Assembly (NCBI RefSeq): GCF_007744255.1
Contig: NZ_CP036267.1
Span: 682,001 to 746,000 of the forward strand
DNA from: Thalassoglobus polymorphus
Lineage (GTDB): Bacteria > Planctomycetota > Planctomycetia > Planctomycetales > Planctomycetaceae
Direction of reading: 5' to 3'
Length of the DNA: 64,000 bases
Shown here: one piece after another, positions 17,067 through 26,470 of the stretch
Layout: the number at the start of each line of letters is the position of its first letter
Position numbering within the stretch: the first letter of the stretch is position 1
Made by a program: the position numbers and the translations under genes
The notes under the pieces: model-generated
The model's input: only the letters and a program-made list of their open reading frames with translations
Databases searched by the model: none
What the model was told of the DNA's origin: nothing

Positions 17067-17900
17067 ATGAAATTCACAAAAATGCACGGAGCAGGAAACG
17101 ATTACGTTTACGTTAACTGTTTCGAGGAACAACTTCCTCAGGACATTCCGGCGTTGGCTCGGGAAGTCAGTGATCGACATACGGGCATTGGTGGAGATGG
17201 GCTGATTCTCATTTGTCCGTCGGAGCAGGGAGATGCTCGCATGCGGATGTTCAACGCCGATGGCAGCGAATCGGAAATGTGTGGTAATGGGATTCGCTGC
17301 GTTGCGAAGTATGTTTTTGATCACGACATTGCCCGGAAAGAAGAACTGAAAATTGAAACCGGTGCTGGCGTTCTCACCTTGCAGGTGTTCGCTGAGGACG
17401 GACTTGCAGATCGCGTTCGAGTCAACATGGGCAAACCGATCCTCAATGGCCCTGACATTCCGACGACACTCGAAGGGGCTCCACCTTTGAAAGCTCCTCT
17501 TGAAGTGGGGGGGAAGACTTTGGAGGTGACCTGCATTTCGATGGGAAACCCGCACTGCATTACGTTTGTCGATGAAGTCACTGACGAATGGGTCCACGGA
17601 ATCGGTCCGCAAATCGAAGTGCATCCTGCGTTTCCGAATCGTGTGAATGCAGAGTTTATTCAGATTGTTTCACGCTCGGAAATGATCATGCGGGTTTGGG
17701 AGCGAGGAAGTGGAGAGACTCAAGCTTGCGGAACGGGAGCTTGTGCCTCTGCGGTTGCAGCTGTCTTGAATGGGCTGACAGACCGAACGGTGCTATGTCA
17801 TCTTCCTGGCGGCGATTTGACTCTCGAGTGGGCGGAGTCTGGCGAAGTCTATATGACGGGGCCAGCGACCGAAGTCTTTCACGGAGAATGGGCAAGTTGA
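17067..17900 (+). CDS. dapF: Diaminopimelate epimerase
   Basis: 277 residues from the ATG at 17067 ([19 protein letters not shown]), with a GAGG-type site upstream; this is the family's usual start and size. It interconverts LL- and meso-diaminopimelate without a cofactor, in the cytoplasm, for lysine and peptidoglycan synthesis. Both catalytic cysteines are present: in [14 protein letters not shown] (about residue 72) and in [16 protein letters not shown] (about residue 220). The substrate loop GIGGDGLI is also seen. It is not in an obvious operon; the next plus-strand gene starts 182 bp later. Confidence 0.97.
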   Translation: MKFTKMHGAGNDYVYVNCFEEQLPQDIPALAREVSDRHTGIGGDGLILICPSEQGDARMRMFNADGSESEMCGNGIRCVAKYVFDHDIARKEELKIETGAGVLTLQVFAEDGLADRVRVNMGKPILNGPDIPTTLEGAPPLKAPLEVGGKTLEVTCISMGNPHCITFVDEVTDEWVHGIGPQIEVHPAFPNRVNAEFIQIVSRSEMIMRVWERGSGETQACGTGACASAVAAVLNGLTDRTVLCHLPGGDLTLEWAESGEVYMTGPATEVFHGEWAS

Positions 17901-18082
17901 TCTTGATGAGAAATGTTCAGTGACCGTTGTGATTCGTTCAGGGCGAAAATCACGTGGATCTGCAGCGTTCTGTTGACCTGCACCGGTTGTCTGTTGAAAA
18001 TAGAACCCTGTTCACGTTTGACTGTTTGTGATTCCATCCATGGTGATGGAGATTCGTCCCTGGTCATTGTCGGTTTAGAACT

Positions 18083-18478
18083 ATGATCACACATAATATG
18101 AGGCATATGACGTTGGATGGGGTGCTTCCCGTGGCGATAGCAGCCTCTCCATTTCTGGTTCGGTACACGGTGCGTGATGGGCATGTGCTGGAAGTAGCGG
18201 TCGCGATTTTAGCTCCGGTGCTGGCTGCGATTCTGCGAGCCGCAATTGGCGTGCATCAATTGGATGCCGTGACAAATGGCAAGCCAAACATAACTCGGCA
18301 AATTCTGTTCTCAATGGCAATTGTCATGCTGCTGCTCGTGGAAATTTTTGTCAGCACGTTGCAATTCGCACAGAACGAACCGCTCTCCTCCTGGTTCCTG
18401 CCAGCTGGGTTATTCTTTTTCTATCTGATCTTGATTCAGAATGCACTTCGGCCGGATGAGACGACACAGTACGTTTGA
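18083..18478 (+). CDS. Small integral membrane protein, unknown
   Basis: 131 residues with about four hydrophobic segments: residues 13-27, 35-55 (LEVAVAILAPVLAAILRAAIG), 73-92 (QILFSMAIVMLLLVEIFVST) and 103-120 (WFLPAGLFFFYLILIQ). No known domain was recognised. The start at 18083 is the first ATG; internal ATGs at 18098 and 18107 are possible alternatives. It stands alone between dapF and the convergent O-antigen-ligase-like gene. Confidence 0.6.
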   Translation: MITHNMRHMTLDGVLPVAIAASPFLVRYTVRDGHVLEVAVAILAPVLAAILRAAIGVHQLDAVTNGKPNITRQILFSMAIVMLLLVEIFVSTLQFAQNEPLSSWFLPAGLFFFYLILIQNALRPDETTQYV

Positions 18479-18537
18479 TAATCTGCTTAACAAATGTGTT
18501 TTCGAGTAAATTGAAAGAAGCGATAGCAGCTCATTTT

Positions 18538-20781
18538 CTAATTGGTTGGGCTCACGATGGTTTCGAGTTGAGATCGAATCTCCTCAGCTAAAACTTTGTC
18601 AGTGTGCTGGTTGCTGCGGTTTAAGTCATCGAGTTCAAGAGCAAACTGAGCAACACTTGTTGCATCTTCGCTCAGTTTATCGAGTGCAATTGCGTACTCT
18701 GCCTGAAGAGCGGAAAAGTTTGGATAAAGCGCGACCGCTTGCCGATAAATTTCAACTGCTCGTTGTCCATGTTCCACGTTCCGGGATTGTTTGAATCGTC
18801 GATCCCAGAGATTTGCGAGTAGCCGGATGCGGGCTACAGCTGTCGGGTCGAGGCGAATTGACTGCTCAAGTTCTTCAACCGCCTGTTCGAAAAATTCAGT
18901 CCGTCGACGATTCGACTGATCCCAAAGACGATAGTTCAACATCGCCAGTTGTTGCGGAGGTTCTGGAGAGAGCGGATCAGCGGTTGCAGCTTCCTCGAAG
19001 TCTCGTTTCGCCAATTGCGTGTTGCCTTCGGAGATGAGGCGATAATTTCCAGTTTGAATGCTGATGGCTGCCAGTCGCACCGGGACAAGCCCTGTCTTCA
19101 CACAACCGAGTGCCAGAACCGTCATCAATCCGGCGACCCCAAGCAAGCGACGATTGTCGAAAGTTGTCGAGAGAAGCGGCGGTTCTGTCTGGTCTTCACC
19201 AAGCATGGCAAACAGAAAGAGCAACATCACAATCGCGGGCATTTCAATCCCGCTCGCTGCCAGAAGATGAACAATAATTGCCACTGAGGCAGCCAGGATT
19301 GATGCCGGGAGAATGTCCCGTTGATTGATGTTTGTTACAAAGAAAACCGCGAACAGAACTGCGACTCCTCCAACGCCAAGCAACACAACTTCGAAGCTGC
19401 CTTCAATCAGGTAGAGAACTCCGAGCACGGTTGCTATGGGAAGGATTTGAGAAGTGATCAGCTCTTGCATGGAAACGGTCGGAGGCAAAACTGCTGAACC
19501 AGTCTCGGCGGTGGGCTTCAATCCATTTCTCATCACCATTGCAATGAACAGTAACAATCCGATGAGTGCAAGAAGTCCGCCGCCCGCCCAGATTCCTAGA
19601 AAGAGATTGTGCGGGTCGATGATCTCTTCACTTGCGCCTGGCAGTTTGTACTTCAGGTAGAGCTGACGAAAGTTGCCCGGTCCGGCACCGAACACGGGAT
19701 TGTCTCTTAACAGCTGAGCTGTCGACGTCCAGTATTCCAATCGGTACTGCAAACTTTTGGGAGCTTCCGAGATCACTTGTGGATCGAGTCCCCCGGTCAT
19801 GGTTGCCCAACCGATCAGGATCGTCAGCAGAAGCATGGCTGCGGGGACTGCCCAACGTGGAAATGTGATGACAACGCGTGAACGTTTCCATTGAAGCAAG
19901 ATCAAGAGGACTGCACCAGCGATTGTCCCGCCCCAGGCGGATCGCGATTTTGTCAGTATTAAACAGAACAGTACGAATATCAATGCGCAACCCAGTACGA
20001 TGGCATTGCTTCGATTTGCTTTGCCTTGTGCGAAAAAAAGTGGATTCACAAGTAGAAACAGGGCGGCGATCAATAACGTGGCAAACGAGTTCGTAAGCGC
20101 GAAACGCCCAATCGGCTCGACGCTGTCTCGGACTCTGGAGAGCATCGACATTCTGGCTGAGGCATCGAGTGTTGCGACTTCGGTGCCGTACTCGTCAGTC
20201 AATTTTTGAAACTCTTGCCGTTCCTCAGATGAAAGCTTCTTGCCCGATTGCGTTCGTTGAGTGTAATCAACGAGTGCTTCGTAAGCTTGGGCCTGTTGTG
20301 GGAACCAGACGTAGTGCTGCCAGATTCCAAGAAGACTCAAGGCGACAACCATCACGACAATGGCATTCAGAAGCAGCGGCTTGGTCTGGCGGTTCTGAAG
20401 GTGCAGTTTGAGCATCATCCACAAAACACCCAACGATGCCCATTCCCACATCATGTTGAGAGCCGAACGCTGGTTCCCTGTCCCGGTGAAGATCATGATG
20501 CCGGAAAAAATGTGTCCGAGAACCATCGCTGCGACAGCGAGATCGAGCCACGACCAGCGGAACTGGACAATTTGTAAATCTCGCCAACGTGAAAAAAAAG
20601 TGAGAGCAGCAAACCCGAACCACAAAGAAGCGATCCACAGCGTGTGCCCTTGATCAACCGCCTCAGTCGGGACAAGAAATCGGCAGAGAAACAATGTGAC
20701 CAGCACCATCGTGCCCCAACCGGATTCAGGTGCGGCAGCCTTGTCTGATTGGGGGGATTTGTTCCGTTTCTTTTGACTCAC
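18538..20781 (-). CDS. O-antigen ligase/Wzy-like membrane protein with C-terminal TPRs
   Basis: 747 residues. After a charged start, about a dozen membrane segments cover residues 24-530. A large loop at about 345-395 contains the Wzy_C/WaaL-type motif with RLEYWTSTAQLLRDNPVFGAGPGNF and EIIDPHNLFLGIWAGGGLLALIGL. WaaL-type enzymes join polysaccharide to a lipid carrier in the inner membrane, facing the periplasm. Residues about 575-740 are TPR-like (KRDFEEAATADPLSPEPPQQ, AVEIYRQAVALYPNFSALQAEYAIALD), a common planctomycete addition. It probably acts in cell-envelope glycan assembly together with the decoration genes at 29-36 kb, though not in the same transcript. Confidence 0.82.
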   Translation of the reverse strand: MSQKKRNKSPQSDKAAAPESGWGTMVLVTLFLCRFLVPTEAVDQGHTLWIASLWFGFAALTFFSRWRDLQIVQFRWSWLDLAVAAMVLGHIFSGIMIFTGTGNQRSALNMMWEWASLGVLWMMLKLHLQNRQTKPLLLNAIVVMVVALSLLGIWQHYVWFPQQAQAYEALVDYTQRTQSGKKLSSEERQEFQKLTDEYGTEVATLDASARMSMLSRVRDSVEPIGRFALTNSFATLLIAALFLLVNPLFFAQGKANRSNAIVLGCALIFVLFCLILTKSRSAWGGTIAGAVLLILLQWKRSRVVITFPRWAVPAAMLLLTILIGWATMTGGLDPQVISEAPKSLQYRLEYWTSTAQLLRDNPVFGAGPGNFRQLYLKYKLPGASEEIIDPHNLFLGIWAGGGLLALIGLLLFIAMVMRNGLKPTAETGSAVLPPTVSMQELITSQILPIATVLGVLYLIEGSFEVVLLGVGGVAVLFAVFFVTNINQRDILPASILAASVAIIVHLLAASGIEMPAIVMLLFLFAMLGEDQTEPPLLSTTFDNRRLLGVAGLMTVLALGCVKTGLVPVRLAAISIQTGNYRLISEGNTQLAKRDFEEAATADPLSPEPPQQLAMLNYRLWDQSNRRRTEFFEQAVEELEQSIRLDPTAVARIRLLANLWDRRFKQSRNVEHGQRAVEIYRQAVALYPNFSALQAEYAIALDKLSEDATSVAQFALELDDLNRSNQHTDKVLAEEIRSQLETIVSPTN

Positions 20782-20813
20782 TTCGGTCTCGGCCAGTTCA
20801 ATTTACGACAGGG

Positions 20814-20996
20814 CTAGAGCATCTTTCGAATTGGTTTGCAGGATCTGCCTCGTGGTGAACAGCATTGATATTAGAACTGATCCTGAAACTTGAAACTGCT
20901 CTCTCAAGCTTTGAGGAAAGCGACTGTTCCAGAGGTTTTCGGACTGTTTCTAGAGAAATGCGTTCTTCACGGGGACATGGTAGAGCGAACTGCTTT
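20814..20996 (+). repeat. Dispersed ~184-bp repeat, full copy 2
   Basis: Same order of parts as copy 1: TAGAGCATCTTTCGAATTGG, the arm GATCTGCCTCGTGG, the core TTAGAACTGATCCTGAAAC ... TTTTCGGACTGTTTCT, then CGTTCTTCACGGG and a diverged right end. It fills most of the gap between the histidine kinase and the O-antigen-ligase-like gene. Confidence 0.85.
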
Positions 20997-21131
20997 ATTG
21001 AAGAAGTCTGACACGTCCTTGCGAGAGAATCAATGGGGGTATTCCTCGCATTGTCTTTCGAAAATAGTGGAGCCCAATTCTGACCGATTGTGCAGAGCAG
21101 CCTGAATACCTTCTTGGGACTGGCTCCAGAA

Positions 21132-22364
21132 TCATTTTTCGTGGAACTTCTCAGGGAGGCAGACATGAAACTCTGTGAGCCCAGATGCTGTCTCAGAGAA
21201 TGCGATTGTGCCATGATGTTGCGTCACGATCCGCCAACATTTCGACAGGCCAAAGCCGAGGCCGCGACCTGCTTCTCTTCCGGAATAGAAGGGGTCGAAA
21301 CAATGTTGCTTCTGTTCCGGCGTGAATCCGCAACCGTTGTCGGCAATCCGCAGGAGGATATTTGAACTGCCGGCTGAATCGTTGTCTGAGACTGGATCGC
21401 TGCTTAGGGGACCGCTGCCGTTTTCGCGGTAGCAGTCGATTTCGATGCGTCCGCCATCGTCAACGGCATTTAACGAGTTGCGAATCAATTCTGCGATGAC
21501 CACTGAGAGTTGGGTTTCGTCACCGGTGACTTTTGTGTTTTTGTCGCGGTTTCCCCAAAGAGAGATTTCGCGGCGATGAAATTCATCCAAGAACTGATGC
21601 ACCACAGTCTCGATCAACTGAGTGAGATCCAGCTCGGCAAGCTTCAGGGCAGGGGGGTGAGCGAACAGCATACTGTCGCCGATCATGTCCCGAATTCGAT
21701 ACGTTTGCGAACCAATTGTCTGCAGCAGTTGCTGGCGATGCGGGTCTGTTTCGTTTTGTAGAAGTTGAGCCGTGCGGCCTTGAATGGCAGCCAGAGGGTT
21801 ATTGATTTCGTGTCCAGCACCGGCTGCGTATTCACCCAAAGCTGTCAGCTTTTGTTCTCTGAGATTCCATTCCCAGGTCAGTGCTGTCGCCAGAAGTTTT
21901 GCAGAAATTGAGAGCCAACTCGCGGGGACTTCGACACGAATCGCATCGTCAATCCCGACATACCCAATCGTTGTTCCATCCAGGTTCAATTCAAGCCAGT
22001 GCCATTGAGTCCCTTTGTCTGGTGCATCGTCCAGTGCAGGCTGGGGGAGTGCGGACTGGACTGAAGTTAAGAGTGATTCCGTAGGAACTGATCCGGGGAA
22101 AGTTGACCGAACGATCTTATGTTGCTGATCGATGTACGAAAATTCTCCTTGCCGAGTGAACGAATTCCGCCAGACAAAGATGCACTCTTCCAGCATCAAC
22201 GCCTCACACCAGATTGTGGTGAGGCGTTCAATGAGGTCTTCCGCAGTCGAAAAGGGAAGTGTTGCAGAGACGAGGCTCTCGACACTCGGGAATGCGAGTG
22301 TTTTTGAATTGATCCTAAGACTCAAGTTGGCACTCGCAATTCTCGAAGAAAACTCTGATTCCAT
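21132..22364 (-). CDS. Cytoplasmic sensor histidine kinase
   Basis: 410 residues with no membrane segment. Residues about 40-170 look like a GAF-type sensor region. The dimerisation box GEYAAGAGHEINNPLAAIQGR holds the phospho-accepting His185. The ATPase part has the N box ELIRNSLNAVDDGG, the G1 box LRIADNGCGFTPEQ and the G2 box GRGLGFGLSKCWRI. It should autophosphorylate and pass phosphate to a receiver, plausibly the HTH-receiver protein encoded 260 bp upstream on the same strand. The ligand is unknown. Confidence 0.85.
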   Translation of the reverse strand: MESEFSSRIASANLSLRINSKTLAFPSVESLVSATLPFSTAEDLIERLTTIWCEALMLEECIFVWRNSFTRQGEFSYIDQQHKIVRSTFPGSVPTESLLTSVQSALPQPALDDAPDKGTQWHWLELNLDGTTIGYVGIDDAIRVEVPASWLSISAKLLATALTWEWNLREQKLTALGEYAAGAGHEINNPLAAIQGRTAQLLQNETDPHRQQLLQTIGSQTYRIRDMIGDSMLFAHPPALKLAELDLTQLIETVVHQFLDEFHRREISLWGNRDKNTKVTGDETQLSVVIAELIRNSLNAVDDGGRIEIDCYRENGSGPLSSDPVSDNDSAGSSNILLRIADNGCGFTPEQKQHCFDPFYSGREAGRGLGFGLSKCWRIVTQHHGTIAFSETASGLTEFHVCLPEKFHEK

Positions 22365-22481
22365 TGAGCGTTTTTCTATGCGTTTTATGTCCGCGAAAAA
22401 CGCTTTTCATGTGATGAATCACTCGTGTCCACGAGACGGTTCGCGTACATCTTTTCAAATTGCTCTATTGGATCGGCAATA

Positions 22482-22507
22482 GTTTGCGGCCCGTGAAAGC
22501 CGCAAAC
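22482..22507. terminator. Hairpin between response-regulator and kinase genes
   Basis: A perfect 9-bp stem (GTTTGCGGC / GCCGCAAAC) with an 8-base loop, 118 bp past the response-regulator stop. No T-tract follows on either strand, so it may be an attenuator or RNA-processing site rather than a true terminator. Confidence 0.4.
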
Positions 22508-22624
22508 AATGTTGATCGAATTGAGGCTGCTGATCGAGGACGAAGAATTGCAGGTCCGGGAATAAGCAGGTTGATTCCGAGTCCTGCAAAGGAGGCCTTG
22601 GCTAGAAGGGGCTTTCGGGCTTCC

Positions 22625-23206
22625 TTAATTCTTTGCGCCAACTTCCATGTCGAGAAGTTTGCAGACTCGCTCAAGAACCGTTTCCATTTCAAATGGCTTT
22701 TGTAAAAAGTCGTTGGCTCCTGCTTCACGCAAGCTGTCGATTTTGTCTGCTTCCACCATTCCGGAGATGCAAATGATTTTCACATCATCCATGGCTGGGT
22801 CTGTGCGAACACGTTGACAGACTTCTTTTCCGTTGATGTCTGGCAGCATGACGTCTAAGACGATGATGTCTGGGCGATACTCTTTGACCATCATCCCGGC
22901 ATCGAACCCGTTGTTGACGGCGCGCACTTCAAATCTGCCATCTGATTCGAGGACATCTTGCAGCAATTCGACAAGATCCGGATCGTCATCGACGACGAGT
23001 GCTTTACGTTTCCCACTCTCTAGAGCGTCAGTGGGAATTCCGTTGTCCTTCATAAACTTGTAGAGGACATCGCGAGGAATTCTGCGAAATTTAGAGCCAG
23101 GAACTCGAAATCCTTTGAGTTGTCCCGAATCGAAGCAGCGGATGATTGTTTGTTGGCTGACTTTACAAATCTTGGCGGCTTCGCCAGTTGTAAATACGGT
23201 CTTCAC
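22625..23206 (-). CDS. Response regulator with N-terminal excisionase/MerR-type HTH
   Basis: 193 residues from GTG at 23206, chosen for GGAGGG six bases upstream; an earlier start at 23257 is less supported. Residues 6-52 form an HTH_17 excisionase-like DNA-binding domain (FTTGEAAKICKVSQQTIIRCFDSGQLKGFRVPGSKFRRI). Residues about 68-185 are a receiver domain with acidic Asp73-75, phospho-acceptor Asp118 in IIVLDVMLP, Ser148 and Lys170 in LQKPF. The order DNA-binding first, receiver last is the reverse of OmpR/NarL types. It probably binds DNA in a phosphorylation-dependent way, driven by the kinase encoded downstream. Confidence 0.88.
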   Translation of the reverse strand: MKTVFTTGEAAKICKVSQQTIIRCFDSGQLKGFRVPGSKFRRIPRDVLYKFMKDNGIPTDALESGKRKALVVDDDPDLVELLQDVLESDGRFEVRAVNNGFDAGMMVKEYRPDIIVLDVMLPDINGKEVCQRVRTDPAMDDVKIICISGMVEADKIDSLREAGANDFLQKPFEMETVLERVCKLLDMEVGAKN

Positions 23207-23571
23207 TGTGCACCCTCCATTTTGTGCTCCCTCCATTGGTTCAGCTTGTCCACGCAAGCTGGCACTAGGCGTCTTCGAATGAAGTGCTTCAGGTCAACTT
23301 TCAACTTTGATATTCATTGTAAGTCAATGAATACAATGGAGTTGTGAAGACAGCCCTGTTCGAAGTTCCTTCTTCCTGAAGGTCCGCCAAGCTTCTTCGG
23401 TCTACCGGTTGTCTCAAAGTTGCCGATATTCCCATATGAACCGATTGTATCTATCTTGTGGATTCGGTCAATAGCGTTTTAGCAGCGTGAACTACCAAGC
23501 CTTCGTGAAGTTCTCAAAGGTTGCCACTTGAGTGACGCGAGTCATAAAAGCGTCTTGATGCTTAGAGCAGT
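23207..23571. other. Intergenic region upstream of the response regulator
   Basis: No gene was seen. The region should contain the promoter of the response-regulator gene. I see no convincing operator or hairpin with a T-tract. Confidence 0.4.
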
Positions 23572-23640
23572 CTGCTCTACTGAGTGTCCGTGATGAACGC
23601 TTTTCTCTCATGAAAATGCTGTTCGCCACGAAGCAGTGAA
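23572..23640 (-). repeat. Dispersed repeat, outer arms only
   Basis: Begins TAGAGCAGTCTGCTCTA, then GTCCGTGATGAACGC and TGCTGTTCGCCACGAAGCAG. These are the two outer arms of the ~184-bp family (inverse orientation) joined without the inner core. Confidence 0.65.
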
Positions 23641-23691
23641 TGAGTCCTTCACGGGCACACAAAACAATTAAAACAAAAACGATGAAGATGT

Positions 23692-24708
23692 TTAGCTGTA
23701 TTTGGGGACTGCGGGTTCAGGAACTTCCTCCAGCAAACGGGTGATGATCATGTCGGAATCATAACCTTCCGCTTGTGCCTGGAAGTTCGGGGAAATGCGG
23801 TGTCTGAGAACCGGGATGGCGACACGACGAATGTCCCCGAAGGAAATTGTCGGGCGTCCGTCCATGGCTGCGATTGCCCGAGCTCCATGAATCAAGTATT
23901 GCCCAGCTCGTGGACCGGCTCCCCAATCAATAAGTTCTTTGATGAAATCTGGCGTCCCACCATCCCCGGGGCGCGTCGCTCGAACAAGTCTCGCGACATA
24001 GGTGATCAAGATCGGAGCGACTTCGATTTGGTTGATTTGACGTTGGAGGTATTGAATTGACTTCGCGGAGAGAACTTTGCGGACGTCTGTTTTCTCACCA
24101 CGTGTGGTTGTCGTGAGGATTTGTTCTTCCTCTTCAAGATTCGGGTAATCAACTTTAATGTTGAACATGAATCGGTCGAGCTGCGCTTCGGGCAGGGGAT
24201 AGGTTCCCTCTTGCTCAATCGGGTTTTGGGTTGCGATGACAAAGAATGGATCGGGGAGGTCATACGTATTCTGACCTGCGGTCACTTCGTGTTCCTGCAT
24301 CGCCTGAAGCAAGGCTGCCTGAGTCTTCGGCGGTGTCCGGTTGATTTCATCGGCCAGAAGAATGTTGGTGAAGACCGGACCTTGGACAAATCGAAAATGC
24401 CGCTTCCCGTCTTCGGACTCTTCCAGCACGTTCGTTCCGGTAATATCCGACGGCATCAAGTCGGGGGTAAATTGAATTCGATGAAACTGGACATCGAGGA
24501 TTCTTGCAATGGTGCTGACGATCAGCGTTTTCGCCAATCCAGGGACACCAACCAGCAAGCAGTGTCCACCGGTGAAGATGGCAGACAGAATCTGTTCGAT
24601 GACATCATCCTGTCCAACAATGACTTTATGTAGTTCATCCACCATCACGTCGTGATGACGTTTGAACTTTTCCAGGAAATCATCGAAGTCTTTTTTTTCA
24701 CTCGCCAA
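23692..24708 (-). CDS. MoxR-family AAA+ ATPase
   Basis: 338 residues, the full family length. Walker A is GVPGLAKT (about 54-61), Walker B is ILLADEINR, and the MoxR hallmark TPPKTQAALLQAMQE follows. Sensor motifs VIATQNPIEQEGTYPLPEAQLDRFMF and the C-terminal lid GPRAGQYLIHGARAIAAMDGR are present. MoxR ATPases act as chaperones that remodel or assemble partner complexes, often with DUF58 and vWA proteins encoded next to them. Here no such partner lies within the window: the flanks are the response regulator and a divergent oxidoreductase, so it appears solitary or is the tail of a separated cluster. Confidence 0.95.
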   Translation of the reverse strand: MASEKKDFDDFLEKFKRHHDVMVDELHKVIVGQDDVIEQILSAIFTGGHCLLVGVPGLAKTLIVSTIARILDVQFHRIQFTPDLMPSDITGTNVLEESEDGKRHFRFVQGPVFTNILLADEINRTPPKTQAALLQAMQEHEVTAGQNTYDLPDPFFVIATQNPIEQEGTYPLPEAQLDRFMFNIKVDYPNLEEEEQILTTTTRGEKTDVRKVLSAKSIQYLQRQINQIEVAPILITYVARLVRATRPGDGGTPDFIKELIDWGAGPRAGQYLIHGARAIAAMDGRPTISFGDIRRVAIPVLRHRISPNFQAQAEGYDSDMIITRLLEEVPEPAVPKYS

Positions 24709-25047
24709 AATGACACCACTTCAATTCATTGGGAACATGACTGGAAGCTCATATGTCAGAATCGATTGAAACGTTGGAGCTATTCCAGAATCTTCAGACT
24801 TCACATCCTAGCGAGCGAATTTTCATTTGGCGAGAAATGGGAGCGAATTCTTGCTGTAGATGAAAAAGAGTGGTTTAAGTGCGATGGATGAATGTGAGGA
24901 CTCAGGTCAAAGGAGTGTTTGAAAGAATAGGGTTCACCATATTGATTGGAACGCGCATACTGGGTGATATCGTTGTCGATTGATGCAATCGTAGATCGAT
25001 TCGTTATACTCAATGACCTCCAGAATGTTTTCTCAGAAACGGATAAA
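24709..25047. promoter_or_regulatory. Divergent promoter region, MoxR gene / oxidoreductase
   Basis: 339 bp between two divergent start codons must hold both promoters. An ORF-like extension of the oxidoreductase to 24946 exists but precedes the Tat signal and is not needed. No clear -35/-10 pair or operator was identified by eye. Confidence 0.35.
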
Positions 25048-26406
25048 ATGATGTCACAGACAAACTTCAGCCGTCGCGACTTCCTCGCAACGTCGGCAGC
25101 CGCTGCAACGGTGGCAATGACCAAGCCCGGCAACCTGCTCGCTAAGTCTCCCAATGAAAAATTAAATATTGCCTTCATCGGAGTCGGTGGCCGTGGCGGT
25201 TCGAATCTTCGTTCGATTACGCGGCAAAACCACGTTGGCGTCAACGTTGTGGCACTGTGTGATGTAAACAAGCAGAACTTGGGAATCGCTTCGAAGCTCT
25301 TTCCTGAAGCCCGGAAGTATGCTGACTTCCGCAAGTTGTACGAAGACAATACTGACGACATCGATGCAGTCGTCGTCAGCACTCCAGAGCATGTACACGC
25401 TTATGCCACCATGCCGGCTCTCAAGTTAAAAAAACATGTTTACTGTGAAAAACCACTGACGCACAATGTGGTTGAGTCACGTCTGGTGATGAATGAAGCT
25501 GCCAAGGCGGGCGTCGCAACACAGATGGGCACACAGATTCACGGCATGCCAAATTACAGGCGAGTCGTCGAACTGATCCAGTCCGGTGCCATTGGTCCGG
25601 TTCGTGAAGCCCACGTGTGGGTTTCACGTGCATGGGGACTTCAAAGCGAAGAAGATTCGAAGAAGCATAAAGATCGCGTCTTCGTTAGCGAGCGTCCGAA
25701 AGAAGCGATGACTCCGCCGAGCTACCTCGACTGGGATTTGTGGGTCGGCCCCGCTCCGATGAGACCATATCACGAAGTCTACTTCCCAGGACCAAAATGG
25801 TATCGATGGTGGGATTTCGGAAATGGGACCATGTCCGACCTTGGCAGCCACTGGAACGATCTTCCGTTCTGGGCCTTGAATCTCGATGCTCCGACTTCTA
25901 TCGAAGCCTTCGGTCCGAAGCCTCATCCGGAAATCGCACCGGCGTCGATGTCTGCTGTTTATGAGTACAACGCTCGCGGCGATATGCCAGCGTGTACACT
26001 GACTTGGCATCAGGGAGAGCATAAGCCGGACATCTGGAAGGATGGCGGAATTCCACAATGGGGCAGCGGCGTCCTCTTTGTCGGTGATGATGGAATGCTG
26101 CTTTCCGATTATGGCAAGCACGTTCTCTTGCCCGAAGAGAAGTTCGAAGACTTCAAACGTCCTGAACAGTTCATTGAGAACTCACCCGGACACCACGAAG
26201 AATGGCTCATCGCCTGCAAAGAGGGGACGCCGACAGGAAGCCCGTTCAGTTATGCCGGGCCACTCACCGAGGCAAACCATCTCGGGAATGTCGCATTCCG
26301 TGCGGGTGAGAAGATCGAATGGGACGCTGCAAACATGAAAATTACCAATGTTGCAGACGCCAACAAATTCCTCGGGCGCGAACCTCGCACCGGCTGGAGT
26401 TTGTAG
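25048..26406 (+). CDS. Tat-exported Gfo/Idh/MocA-family oxidoreductase
   Basis: 452 residues from ATG at 25048 (the next codon is also ATG). A Tat signal [17 protein letters not shown] is at residues about 8-24, so the folded enzyme is sent to the periplasm. The Rossmann motif is [15 protein letters not shown] and the family signature is [10 protein letters not shown]; later regions include [23 protein letters not shown]. The C-terminal part matches the planctomycete subgroup that is expanded for secreted sugar or polyol oxidation. NAD(P) is probably bound before export. The sugar substrate is unknown. It ends at a strong hairpin. Confidence 0.92.
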   Translation: MMSQTNFSRRDFLATSAAAATVAMTKPGNLLAKSPNEKLNIAFIGVGGRGGSNLRSITRQNHVGVNVVALCDVNKQNLGIASKLFPEARKYADFRKLYEDNTDDIDAVVVSTPEHVHAYATMPALKLKKHVYCEKPLTHNVVESRLVMNEAAKAGVATQMGTQIHGMPNYRRVVELIQSGAIGPVREAHVWVSRAWGLQSEEDSKKHKDRVFVSERPKEAMTPPSYLDWDLWVGPAPMRPYHEVYFPGPKWYRWWDFGNGTMSDLGSHWNDLPFWALNLDAPTSIEAFGPKPHPEIAPASMSAVYEYNARGDMPACTLTWHQGEHKPDIWKDGGIPQWGSGVLFVGDDGMLLSDYGKHVLLPEEKFEDFKRPEQFIENSPGHHEEWLIACKEGTPTGSPFSYAGPLTEANHLGNVAFRAGEKIEWDAANMKITNVADANKFLGREPRTGWSL

Positions 26407-26426
26407 ACCAACAGGGGTGAATTCTT

Positions 26427-26466
26427 TTGCCGGGCACTTCGGAGTGAAGTGTCCGGCAAATTTTTT
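26427..26466 (+). terminator. Intrinsic terminator after the oxidoreductase
   Basis: A 14-bp stem (TTGCCGGGCACTTC / GAAGTGTCCGGCAA, one wobble) with a 5-base loop is followed by ATTTTTT. It sits between the convergent oxidoreductase and helicase genes and ends 4 bp before the helicase stop. Confidence 0.92.
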
Positions 26467-26470
26467 ATGC

